Position numbers and translations under genes: made by a program. 64,000 nucleotides of DNA from an uncultured Steroidobacter sp. (lineage in GTDB: Bacteria; Pseudomonadota; Gammaproteobacteria; Steroidobacterales; Steroidobacteraceae), in contig NZ_CALFXI010000061.1 of assembly GCF_937958065.1 (NCBI RefSeq), positions 62,001 through 126,000 of the forward strand, written 5' to 3'. The notes beneath the pieces were generated by a model. It had not been told where the DNA came from. It worked only from the letters and a program-made list of their open reading frames with translations, and ran no database searches. Positions 44,491 to 51,560 of the stretch are shown in pieces (positions within the stretch are counted from its first letter, which is position 1; every line of letters begins with the position of its first letter).

Positions 44491-44659
44491 GTGGTTTGCG
44501 TCGCCGGGAGCGACCTACCTCCTTCCGGCACCGGGCACGGCCGGAGCGCCTTGCGCTCCTCACCGCACGTCCATGGTGAGCCCTGCTGTTGCGGCCCCAT
44601 CCATGTGCCGCAAAGCTGCCGGAAGGAGGTAGGTCACTCCCGACGACGCCGACAGGTCA
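44491..44659 (+). repeat. Long palindromic element, member 2 (copy C of an inverted pair)
   Basis: 169 bp. Arms at 44498-44530 and 44617-44649 pair over 33 nt with two exceptions, both of which would be G-U pairs in a minus-strand transcript. The interior has three stems: GGAGCGC-CTT-GCGCTCC, CTCACC...GGTGAG and TTGCGGC...GCCGCAA with ATCCAT in the last loop. The whole looks like a long stem closing a three-hairpin junction. The other copy, inverted, lies at 44914-45082; by hand count about 148 of 169 positions agree. Confidence 0.88.
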
Positions 44660-44743
44660 CGGCGGTAGCAGGCCGGGCGACGTTCGTCGCGGTTATCGCG
44701 CTCTAACGAGCGCTCGCGTTTCTTGCTGTCGCTCGAAACTGGA

Positions 44744-44766
44744 CGAGGCGTCTTGGTGACGCCTCG
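44744..44766. repeat. Perfect 9-bp hairpin between the inverted elements
   Basis: CGAGGCGTC and GACGCCTCG pair perfectly around a TTGGT loop. No T run follows. Function unknown; could be part of the element family or a terminator for the thioesterase gene. Confidence 0.5.
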
Positions 44767-44808
44767 CGGCGGAGAGCTGGACGATCGCACGGCTGTGACA
44801 TCACACGA

Positions 44809-44832
44809 GCGGCCGCGCTAAAGCGCGGCCGC
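44809..44832. repeat. Perfect 10-bp hairpin between the inverted elements
   Basis: GCGGCCGCGC and GCGCGGCCGC pair perfectly around a TAAA loop. Very GC-rich; no T run on either side. Terminator-like in shape only. Confidence 0.5.
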
Positions 44833-44913
44833 AACTGCTGTCGCAACAACGTGCGAGCTCAACCTCAAACCGAGGGTTGGTTGGTCGGAGCAGAGTCACG
44901 CGCAACGCGCAGC

Positions 44914-45082
44914 TGACCTTTCGGCGGCGTCGGGAGTGTCGTGGCGCTTCCCGGCAGCTTTGCGGTACAGGGACGGGACCGCAACAGCAGGGCTCACCAT
45001 GGACGTGCGGTGAGGAGCGCAAGGCGCTCCGGCCGTGCCCGGTGCCGGGAAGCGCCAGGACACTCCCGGCGACGCAGACCAC
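44914..45082 (-). repeat. Long palindromic element, member 3 (copy D, inverted relative to copy C)
   Basis: 169 bp, gap-free homologue of 44491-44659 in opposite orientation. Arms at 44924-44956 and 45043-45075 pair at 30 of 33 positions. A 64-nt core is identical to copy C. The arms differ from copy C at six positions where both sides changed so as to keep pairing, and the closing pair of one inner hairpin changed from C-G to T-A. Confidence 0.88.
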
Positions 45083-45140
45083 CGACGCCTCTTAAAAAAA
45101 CGCTAAGGGCAAACGCAAAGGACAACGTGAAAGGCAAACC

Positions 45141-45563
45141 TCAAAGGTTGTGCGACTCCATCGCACACCCCCGCTCCCGATATTGTTTGAAACGCTCGCG
45201 AGCAGCGCGCTTCCGTTCCGGGTCGACATCGACGATCTCAGCGATCCGATCGTACGCATTCACGTCGGGTGGCATCGCGTCCATCAGATTGATCAGCAGC
45301 CCTCGATGTGACTGCGGACCCACCTCCGACCCGACCATCACCATCACGCGCGCATGCGCCGCCGCCTGCCCTCGATATATTTCGTGGGGCAGGAAGCTGC
45401 CGTCGCTGAAGGTCCACAGCATGTCGTCGAGTCGTTGCACGTCGGGTGTCTGGATGTACACCTGACAGCCTTGCTCGACGGCGCGCTCGGCCAGCCTGCA
45501 CGCATAGCGCAGGCGGGCATCGGGCGCGTCCGCGGAGAGGACGTAGAAGTCCACTCGACTCAT
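45141..45563 (-). CDS. holC: DNA polymerase III chi subunit
   Basis: A 140-residue protein. The N-terminus MSRVDFYVLSADAPDARLRYACRLAERA and the segment DMLWTFSDGSFLPHEIYRG are typical of HolC, which with psi links the clamp loader to single-strand binding protein. The ATG at 45563 lies 10 bp after pepA; pepA-holC-valS order is common in gammaproteobacteria, although here valS is on the other side of several genes. An in-frame start at 45758 would lie inside pepA and is rejected. Confidence 0.9.
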   Translation of the reverse strand: MSRVDFYVLSADAPDARLRYACRLAERAVEQGCQVYIQTPDVQRLDDMLWTFSDGSFLPHEIYRGQAAAHARVMVMVGSEVGPQSHRGLLINLMDAMPPDVNAYDRIAEIVDVDPERKRAARERFKQYRERGCAMESHNL

Positions 45564-45573
45564 GACGGATCGG

Positions 45574-47061
45574 TTACTTCTTGTTGAGGAGGTAATCGAC
45601 CAGCAGCGGCACCGGGCGACCCGTGCTGCCCTTGTTCGCGCCACCCTGATAGGCCACGCCCGCGATGTCGAGGTGAGCCCAGCGCAGGCCGTCCGTGAAC
45701 TTGGCGAGGAAGCAGGCCGCCGTGATGGCGCCACCTTCGCGACCGCCCACGTTCGCAAAGTCAGCGAAGTTGCTCTTCAGCTGCTCCGCGTATTCTTCGC
45801 CGATCGGCATGTGCCACGCGCGATCGTCGGCGCGATCACCGGCCACCTTCAGTTCGGCAGCGAGCTCGTCATCGTTGCTGAACAGGCCGGCCATGTGATT
45901 GCCGAGCGCGATCACGCACGCCCCGGTGAGCGTCGCGATGTCGATGACCACATCGGGCTTGAAACGGCGCGAGTAAGTGATGGCGTCGCACAGGATCAGG
46001 CGGCCCTCGGCGTCGGTGTTGAGCACTTCGATGGTCTGGCCCGACATGCTCTTGACGATGTCGCCCGGCTTGGTGGCGCGGCCGCTCGGCATGTTTTCGC
46101 ACGCCGGCACCACGCCGATCACGTTGAGCGGCAGCTCCAGCTCGAGCACGGCTTTCATGGTGCCGAACACGCTGGCGGCGCCGCTCATGTCGAACTTCAT
46201 TTCATCCATGCCCGGCGGCGGCTTCAGCGAAATGCCGCCGGTGTCGAAGGTCACGCCCTTGCCGACCAGCACCGTCGGTGCCTGGCTGCGCTCGGCGCCG
46301 TAGTACTCGAACACGATGAACGCGGCGGGCTCCTCACTGCCATGGGTCACCGACAGGAAGGAGCCCATGCCGAGGCGTTTGCATTCGGCTTCGTTCAACA
46401 CGCGCACGTTGAGCTTCTTGTATTCCTTGGCCAGGTTCCTGGCGGTGCGGGCCAGATAGCTCGGAGTGCAAACATTGGCCGGCTGGTTGGCGAGATCCCG
46501 CATCAGGGCCATGCCGCTGACGATCGCCTCGCCGTGCGCGAGGCCGCGTTCCGCCTGGCCCTTGTCGCCGCGGCTGGCCACCGCAACACCGAACCTGGTC
46601 AGCGCCGGCTTGGGCCGCTTGTTGCTGGTCTTGTGATCGGGAATGCGGTACTGCGAGGCCGCAACCGCTTCGACCACGACGCGGGCCTGCGTGTACGCAT
46701 CGGCATCGGCGATTTCGTCCAGGCCGAGATAGCTGATCGCATCGCGAGCGCCGGTCTTGGCCAGCAGGCCGAGCGCGCTGGCGAGCGCCTTGCGATATTG
46801 CTTGCGTTTGAAGGCGCCGCGATTGCCGAGGCCGAGCACCAGGACGCGCTCGACCGGTGCGCCGCTCAGATCGGCGAGCAGAATGGCGTCGCCGGTCTTG
46901 CCGCGCAGATCGCCGCGCTTGACCAGCTTGGCGATGCGGCCGCCGATGCGGGCATCGAGGTCCTCGGCGGCGGCGGACAACACACCTTTGTCGTAGACGC
47001 CGACGATGGCGCAATCAGTGCGCTGACGGGAGGCTGAGGCGGTGCTGACGAAAAATTCCAT
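45574..47061 (-). CDS. pepA: Leucyl aminopeptidase (M17)
   Basis: A 495-residue hexameric two-metal aminopeptidase. The signature NTDAEGRL and the metal/catalytic segments VGKGVTFDTGGISLKP and KFDMSGAASV are present. PepA also binds DNA in Xer recombination and carAB regulation in E. coli. The ATG at 47061 has a GAGGAAGG ribosome binding site; the in-frame start at 47169 would add 36 Arg/Ser-rich residues and overlap the lptF promoter region. Divergent from lptF with about 107 bp between. Confidence 0.95.
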   Translation of the reverse strand: MEFFVSTASASRQRTDCAIVGVYDKGVLSAAAEDLDARIGGRIAKLVKRGDLRGKTGDAILLADLSGAPVERVLVLGLGNRGAFKRKQYRKALASALGLLAKTGARDAISYLGLDEIADADAYTQARVVVEAVAASQYRIPDHKTSNKRPKPALTRFGVAVASRGDKGQAERGLAHGEAIVSGMALMRDLANQPANVCTPSYLARTARNLAKEYKKLNVRVLNEAECKRLGMGSFLSVTHGSEEPAAFIVFEYYGAERSQAPTVLVGKGVTFDTGGISLKPPPGMDEMKFDMSGAASVFGTMKAVLELELPLNVIGVVPACENMPSGRATKPGDIVKSMSGQTIEVLNTDAEGRLILCDAITYSRRFKPDVVIDIATLTGACVIALGNHMAGLFSNDDELAAELKVAGDRADDRAWHMPIGEEYAEQLKSNFADFANVGGREGGAITAACFLAKFTDGLRWAHLDIAGVAYQGGANKGSTGRPVPLLVDYLLNKK

Positions 47062-47168
47062 GAACCTTCCTCGCAAAGGGCGCGAAAAAGGCGATAGTCT
47101 ACTCCATTCCGCGCGCCTCACCGCCGCGGAAACTGACCTCTCGCTGCGGGTAAAAAGCGGAACGAGCA

Positions 47169-48269
47169 TTGCGCACTTTGGATCGATACCTCCTGAAGGA
47201 GGTCACGGAAACCTGGCTGGCCGTCACCGGTGTACTGCTGGTCATCCTGCTGTCGAATCAGCTGGCGCGGGTGCTGTCGCAGGCCGCCGCCAACGATTTT
47301 CCACGCGAGGTGGTGCTGGCGCTGATCGGCCTAACCTCGGCCGGCTATCTCACCGTGATCGTGCCCATCGGTTTCTTTCTCGCCATCATGCTGGCGCTGG
47401 GGCGCATGTATCACGAGAGCGAGATGGCGGCGATCCAGTCGTGCGGCGTCGGGCCGGCGGGGCTGTACCGGCCGATCGCTTATCTCGGTGCGTTCATCGC
47501 CGCGCTGCTGATCTGGCTGTCGTTCTGGGCCATTCCCACGGCCTCGGCGCGAGCCCAGGAGATCCGGACCGAAGCTTTGCAGAATGCACAGTTCGGTCTG
47601 CTCGAACCCGGCCGCTTCCGGACGTTTGGCGGCGGCAATGTGGTGTTCTATGCCGAGCGCGTCGATGAAAACGGCATCCTGCACAACGTGAATGTGTTCG
47701 TGGATCGGACCCAGGAGCCGGACAGCACCGGCGAGCTGGAAGTCTGGGTGGCGACGCGGGCCGAGCAGCGAGGGGCCGGGCAGGCCGATCAGATGTTCGT
47801 GCTGTATGACGGCGAGCACTACAAGGGCGTGCCGGGCCAGGGGGAATGGCAGATCACCCATTTTGCCGAGGGCGGTTATCCGATCCGGCTCGGCGAGATC
47901 GGCGGGCGCGCCGGCAAGGCCGCCATGAAGTCGACCGGTGAATTGTTACAGTCCAGCGATCCGCGCGATCGTGCCGAGTTGCAGTGGCGCATTTCGACGC
48001 CGCTGATGGCGCTCATCCTGATGCTCATCGCGGTGCCGCTGGCACGGCTGCGGCCGAGACAAGGTCGCTTCGGACGCATCGGCATCGCCATCCTGGTCTA
48101 TTTCATCTATTCGCAGCTGCTGGCCGCCGGGCGCGCCTGGATCGAAGGCGGCGTGCCGGAATGGCTCGGCATGGGCTGGGTGCACGCGATCGCCCTGGCT
48201 TTGGGGTTGTGGTTGCTGTCGCGTGAGTCGCCGTTCGGCAAGACGCGCACTGTGGCGGTGCCGGCATGA
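47169..48269 (+). CDS. lptF: LPS export ABC transporter permease LptF
   Basis: A 366-residue inner-membrane protein of the YjgP/YjgQ family. N-terminal helices begin with LDRYLLKEVTETWLAV; a large periplasmic beta-jellyroll domain (about residues 115-260) follows and three more helices end the protein. With LptG and the LptB ATPase it extracts LPS from the inner membrane. The start is a TTG (47169; another TTG three codons on is possible). Divergence from pepA is the usual arrangement. Confidence 0.93.
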   Translation: MRTLDRYLLKEVTETWLAVTGVLLVILLSNQLARVLSQAAANDFPREVVLALIGLTSAGYLTVIVPIGFFLAIMLALGRMYHESEMAAIQSCGVGPAGLYRPIAYLGAFIAALLIWLSFWAIPTASARAQEIRTEALQNAQFGLLEPGRFRTFGGGNVVFYAERVDENGILHNVNVFVDRTQEPDSTGELEVWVATRAEQRGAGQADQMFVLYDGEHYKGVPGQGEWQITHFAEGGYPIRLGEIGGRAGKAAMKSTGELLQSSDPRDRAELQWRISTPLMALILMLIAVPLARLRPRQGRFGRIGIAILVYFIYSQLLAAGRAWIEGGVPEWLGMGWVHAIALALGLWLLSRESPFGKTRTVAVPA

Positions 48270-49336
48270 CGTCCATCCTTTCCAGGTACGTCATCAAAGC
48301 CATCCTCGGCAATACCGCGCTGGTGCTGCTCGTGCTGCTCGCGCTGAGTGCCTTGTATCTGTTCATCACTCAGCAGGATGAAATCGGCATCGGCAACTTC
48401 TCGGTCGAGAACGCCTTCATGTTCGTCGGCTTGAACCTGCCGAAGTACGCCTTCGACATGCTGCCGATCGCGGCGCTGATCGGCGCGTTGCTGGCGCTGG
48501 GCAATCTGGCACGCACGCTGGAATTGATCGTGGTGCGAGCGGCGGGTGTGTCGACGATGCGTATCGCGCTGTGGACGGCCGGTGCGGGTGTCATTCTGAT
48601 GCTCTTCACTGCCGTCATTGGCGAGGTGATCGCGCCGCCCATGGAACAGTACGGCCGGCAGATGAAGACCTTCGCCAAGTTCAACGATTACAGCATGGCG
48701 GGCAACAACAGTGCCTGGGCCAAAGATGGCGAACGCATCATCTCGGTTCGCCAGCAGTCGGCGGACAATCGCTACGGCGGCGTGTACGTGTTCAGCTTCG
48801 ACGCGCAGCGCCGGCTGCGCAGTGTCGGCCGCGCGAACAGCGCGAGCATCGATGAGAACAATCTGTGGCGCCTGGAGAACTATCTCGAGTCACGCATCGA
48901 CAGGGAGCGGGTGCTGACGAGCAAGGCGGCGGAGACGCAGCTGCAGACGAGGTTGTCGCCGGAATTCCTCGGGCTGGCGGTGTTGGATGCGGATTCGCTG
49001 ACCGGGCGGGGCTTGTATAGCTACATTCAACATCTGAGGTCGAATGGTCTCGACTCGCGCGAGTACGAGACTGCATTGTGGGCGCGCATCGCACGCACTG
49101 TCGCCGTTGCGATCATCGTGGTGCTCGCGGTGCCGTTCGCGTTCGGGCCGATGCGGTCGACGGGCACCGGGGCGCGCACGGTCGTGGGCATCATGATCGG
49201 CGTGGGCTTCTTCCTGATGGCGAAGATGTTGGAAAGCGGCGGCGAAGTGTTCAACATGCCGCCCATCATGGTCGCCTGGCTGCCGACCCTGCTGCTGACG
49301 ATCATCACCACCATCGCCATCTCACGCGTTCGATAA
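48266..49336 (+). CDS. lptG: LPS export ABC transporter permease LptG
   Basis: A 356-residue partner of LptF with the same six-helix plus periplasmic jellyroll layout, starting SRYVIKAILGNTALVLLVLL. Its ATG overlaps the lptF stop (ATGA), indicating coupled translation. The C-terminal helices carry PFAFGPMRSTGTGARTVVGIMIGVGFF, a strong LptG feature. Confidence 0.94.
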   Translation: MTSILSRYVIKAILGNTALVLLVLLALSALYLFITQQDEIGIGNFSVENAFMFVGLNLPKYAFDMLPIAALIGALLALGNLARTLELIVVRAAGVSTMRIALWTAGAGVILMLFTAVIGEVIAPPMEQYGRQMKTFAKFNDYSMAGNNSAWAKDGERIISVRQQSADNRYGGVYVFSFDAQRRLRSVGRANSASIDENNLWRLENYLESRIDRERVLTSKAAETQLQTRLSPEFLGLAVLDADSLTGRGLYSYIQHLRSNGLDSREYETALWARIARTVAVAIIVVLAVPFAFGPMRSTGTGARTVVGIMIGVGFFLMAKMLESGGEVFNMPPIMVAWLPTLLLTIITTIAISRVR

Positions 49337-49338
49337 TC

Positions 49339-49797
49339 ATGACTGAGTCCGTTTCGACCGAGCACTTGCCGAGTGCCGGTGTGCTGCGCCGGCTGGGCGC
49401 GATGTTTTATGACCTGCTGCTGGTGCTCGCCGTGATGATGGTCGCGACGGCGGCGTTCTTGCCGCTGACCGGCGGCGAGGCGATCACGAGCGAACGGTAT
49501 GGCGCGTGGGAGTACGCGTATCGCGCGCTGTTGCTGGCGATCATTGTGCTGTTCTTCGGCTTGTTCTGGACGCGTCGAGGCCAGACGCTCGGGATGGCGG
49601 CGTGGCGGCTTCGGCTGGAGCGCGAGGACGGTTCTGCACTGACCTGGGCGGATGTATTCAAGCGGCTGGCGGGCGCGACGGTGTCGCTGATGCTGGCATT
49701 CGCCGGGTACTTCTGGATCTGGATCGATCGAGACAAGCTGGCCTGGCACGATCGATGGACCCGGACTCGGGTCGTGGTGCTGCCTAAGAATCGTTAG
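49339..49797 (+). CDS. RDD family membrane protein
   Basis: A 152-residue protein with three predicted helices. The RDD pattern is present as AGVLRRLGAMFYDLLLVLAV, GQTLGMAAWRLRL and DRDKLAWHDRWTRTRVV. RDD proteins are membrane proteins of mostly unknown role, some acting as ion exchangers. The ATG is 2 bp after lptG, so it is the third gene of the lpt operon, as in other gammaproteobacteria. It ends before a large palindrome. Confidence 0.88.
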   Translation: MTESVSTEHLPSAGVLRRLGAMFYDLLLVLAVMMVATAAFLPLTGGEAITSERYGAWEYAYRALLLAIIVLFFGLFWTRRGQTLGMAAWRLRLEREDGSALTWADVFKRLAGATVSLMLAFAGYFWIWIDRDKLAWHDRWTRTRVVVLPKNR

Positions 49798-49834
49798 TTG
49801 AGGGCCGCAGAGGCGGAGAGGCGTAGTGGCTTGC

Positions 49835-50083
49835 GGAGGCCAGGGTGGGGGAACTCCTCCGGGCACCGTGCTCCCCGGAAGCCGCGCCTCGGCGCGTCTT
49901 CCTCGGGTCCCATTGCGCTGCGCAGTCCCTGCTTCGCGCAAGCCCGGGGTGTACATCCATGTACACCCGCTCGGCGGAGCGAAGCAGTGCTTCGCTGAAA
50001 GCACCGCCGAGCCCCTGGGCGCACTGCTCCGACAAGGTCCCTTGTCCGAAGCTGCCCGGAGAAGTTCCCCCACCCTGGCCTCC
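49835..50083. repeat. Long palindromic element, member 4
   Basis: Arms 49835-49865 and 50053-50083 pair at 30 of 31 positions; the inner ends are CCGGGCA/TGCCCGG. The 187-nt interior contains a hairpin GGTGTAC-ATCCAT-GTACACC (49948-49967), a nested stem TCGGCGG...CCGCCGA enclosing AGCGAAGC-AGT-GCTTCGCT, and GACAAG-GTCC-CTTGTC around 50031-50046. Same architecture as the other members but longer. It follows the lptF-lptG-RDD operon. Confidence 0.85.
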
Positions 50084-50305
50084 GCCGGGACGGCGGTGGT
50101 AACGGCTGGGAATCCTCTGCCCTGGCCTCTGCCGAGACGGCGGTGATAACGCCGGGAATCCTCTTCTCTGGTCTTCGCCGAGACGGCGGTGGTAACGGCC
50201 GCCAAATCCTCTGACTTGGCTCCGCCGGGATGGCAGTGACAACGGCGGGAAATTGCTCTGCCCTGGCGCGCCGAGAAGGCGGTGTAATAAGGGCGCGCAG
50301 GAGCG
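50073..50305. repeat. Degenerate tandem array, five units of about 46-48 bp
   Basis: Units begin near 50073, 50120, 50166, 50214 and 50261, each with the plan CCCTGGCCTCCGCCGGGACG then GCGGTGGTAACGGC and AATCCTCT, with increasing divergence toward the last unit. Unit 1 overlaps the right arm of the palindrome 49835-50083. There are no unique spacers. Confidence 0.75.
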
Positions 50306-50356
50306 AGGGAGTGTCGGCTGATCCCCGCGGCTTCTCTTTCTGCGAATGCTGAGCCG

Positions 50357-50384
50357 GTCAGCGACCCCGTTTGGGGTCGCTGAC
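50357..50384. terminator. Terminator-like hairpin after the DUF4340 gene
   Basis: A perfect 12-bp stem GTCAGCGACCCC/GGGGTCGCTGAC with a GTTT loop, 8 bp past the stop of the minus-strand ABC operon. No strong T run on the minus strand side. It may also stop read-through from the plus strand. Confidence 0.65.
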
Positions 50385-50392
50385 GGCGGTGG

Positions 50393-51541
50393 TTATTTCT
50401 TGATCAGCTCGTCCAGGGGCTTGAAGATCGCTTCGTACTTGTACGCCGGGATCTCGTAGACCCAGCCTTCGAGCTGCGCGTTCGCTTTGGTGGACTCTTC
50501 CGCGACGTTGCGACCTGCCGGCTTGGCAGCCGCCGCGTCGGCGGGTTTGTCGGCCGGCGGGGCGCCTTCGCTGTTGGCCGGTGCGTCTTTCTTTTCGCCA
50601 TCCGTGCCGGCGGCGTCCTTCTTCTCCGTGTCGGCGGTCGCGACTTTGAATTTGTCGGCCTGCGCGGCGTCGTAAGACGTTTTCAATGCCACGTAATGTT
50701 TGTCGTCCTTCTTCCAGCCGCTGGCTTCGGTCACCAGGCCGTCGAAGGTTTTGATCGTGGCGCGCGCGCTGGGCGGATCGGTCAGTTCGCTGGCCGGTTT
50801 CACGTCGCTCAGGGTCAGGCCGGCGAGGGCGGTCGCGAAGTTGTCGGCGGCGGAGGGCGAGCTCAGCTCCTTGCCCTTCGGCAAACCTTCGACCGTGAAG
50901 TCGGCATCGGCGCGAGTCTTCTTCACGGCAGAGTACGGCTTGCTCTTCCCGATCGTCACTTGAGCCGACTGCACGCGATCCGCGGAGACATCGATGACTT
51001 CCTTGCGCAGCCACTGGTCGGCCGACGAGGAGGTATCGATGCTCTTGTTGACCAGCCAGCTCTTCGGCTCGCCGGCGCGGCGCACGTACTGGGACTGCGC
51101 GCCTTGCGCCTGTTTGCCGACGATCAGTTTCACCGGCTGCTTCGGGCCATCGAGCTCGAGCTGTACGCCACCGGCCGCCGTATTGGTGATGTCTTCGACG
51201 CCGAGCGCGGCGTAGCTCTCCGGATTGGAGGTTTTCTCCTCCAGCACCTTGGCCTCGGTGACGCTGGTGATGAGCTTGCGCAGCTTGGCTTCGTCGGCCG
51301 GATAGTTGTTGCGCTCGGCCACCGTCCAGCCGCTTTCACCGCGTTTCAGTTCGAGCGCCGGCGTGCCGCCGGCTTTGACGATGCGCACGGCCGTGATCGA
51401 ACCCAGCTCCTGTTTCAGATCGGGATACAGAGCGGCGGATTCGATCGAGGGCGGCGAAGTGTGCCGGCTCGCGAGCCACAGGCCCGCGATGGCGACGATC
51501 ACCGCAATGACTGCCAGGATGGAAAGTTTTCGCGAAGTCAT
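50393..51541 (-). CDS. DUF4340 domain-containing membrane-anchored protein
   Basis: A 382-residue protein with one N-terminal membrane helix (about residues 7-24) and a periplasmic part with the repeating DUF4340 pattern (LKRGESGWTVAERNNYPADEAKLRKLI). Residues about 300-345 are Lys/Ala/Asp/Pro low complexity. It is the last gene of a four-gene ABC operon, 19 bp after the GldG-like gene. Family members accompany GldG-type transporters; their role is unknown. Confidence 0.85.
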   Translation of the reverse strand: MTSRKLSILAVIAVIVAIAGLWLASRHTSPPSIESAALYPDLKQELGSITAVRIVKAGGTPALELKRGESGWTVAERNNYPADEAKLRKLITSVTEAKVLEEKTSNPESYAALGVEDITNTAAGGVQLELDGPKQPVKLIVGKQAQGAQSQYVRRAGEPKSWLVNKSIDTSSSADQWLRKEVIDVSADRVQSAQVTIGKSKPYSAVKKTRADADFTVEGLPKGKELSSPSAADNFATALAGLTLSDVKPASELTDPPSARATIKTFDGLVTEASGWKKDDKHYVALKTSYDAAQADKFKVATADTEKKDAAGTDGEKKDAPANSEGAPPADKPADAAAAKPAGRNVAEESTKANAQLEGWVYEIPAYKYEAIFKPLDELIKK

Positions 51542-51560
51542 GAGCTAACCTCTGTCACTC

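Larger units (their letters stand above)
44446..45140. other. 695-bp non-coding, hairpin-dense region between converging genes
   Basis: The thioesterase and holC genes converge here. The content is two inverted 169-bp palindromic elements (44491-44659 and 44914-45082) and, between them, two perfect hairpins at 44744-44766 and 44809-44832. A run of seven A follows the second element. Arg-rich short frames occur but are explained by the repeats. Confidence 0.8.
49798..50392. other. 595-bp non-coding region between converging genes
   Basis: Holds the long palindrome 49835-50083, a degenerate tandem array 50073-50305 and a perfect terminator-like hairpin 50357-50384. Several Arg/Gly-rich short frames are present on both strands but none shows a ribosome binding site or family similarity. 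Confidence 0.8.

Noticed and set aside
44455..45082. Two short Cys/Arg-rich frames on opposite strands that translate to similar peptides
   Set aside because: They are the translation of the inverted palindromic elements. The differences between copies preserve base pairing rather than amino acids, and there is no ribosome binding site.
50073..50305. Possible CRISPR array
   Set aside because: Repeats are directly adjacent and degenerate, with no unique spacers and no cas genes in the window.
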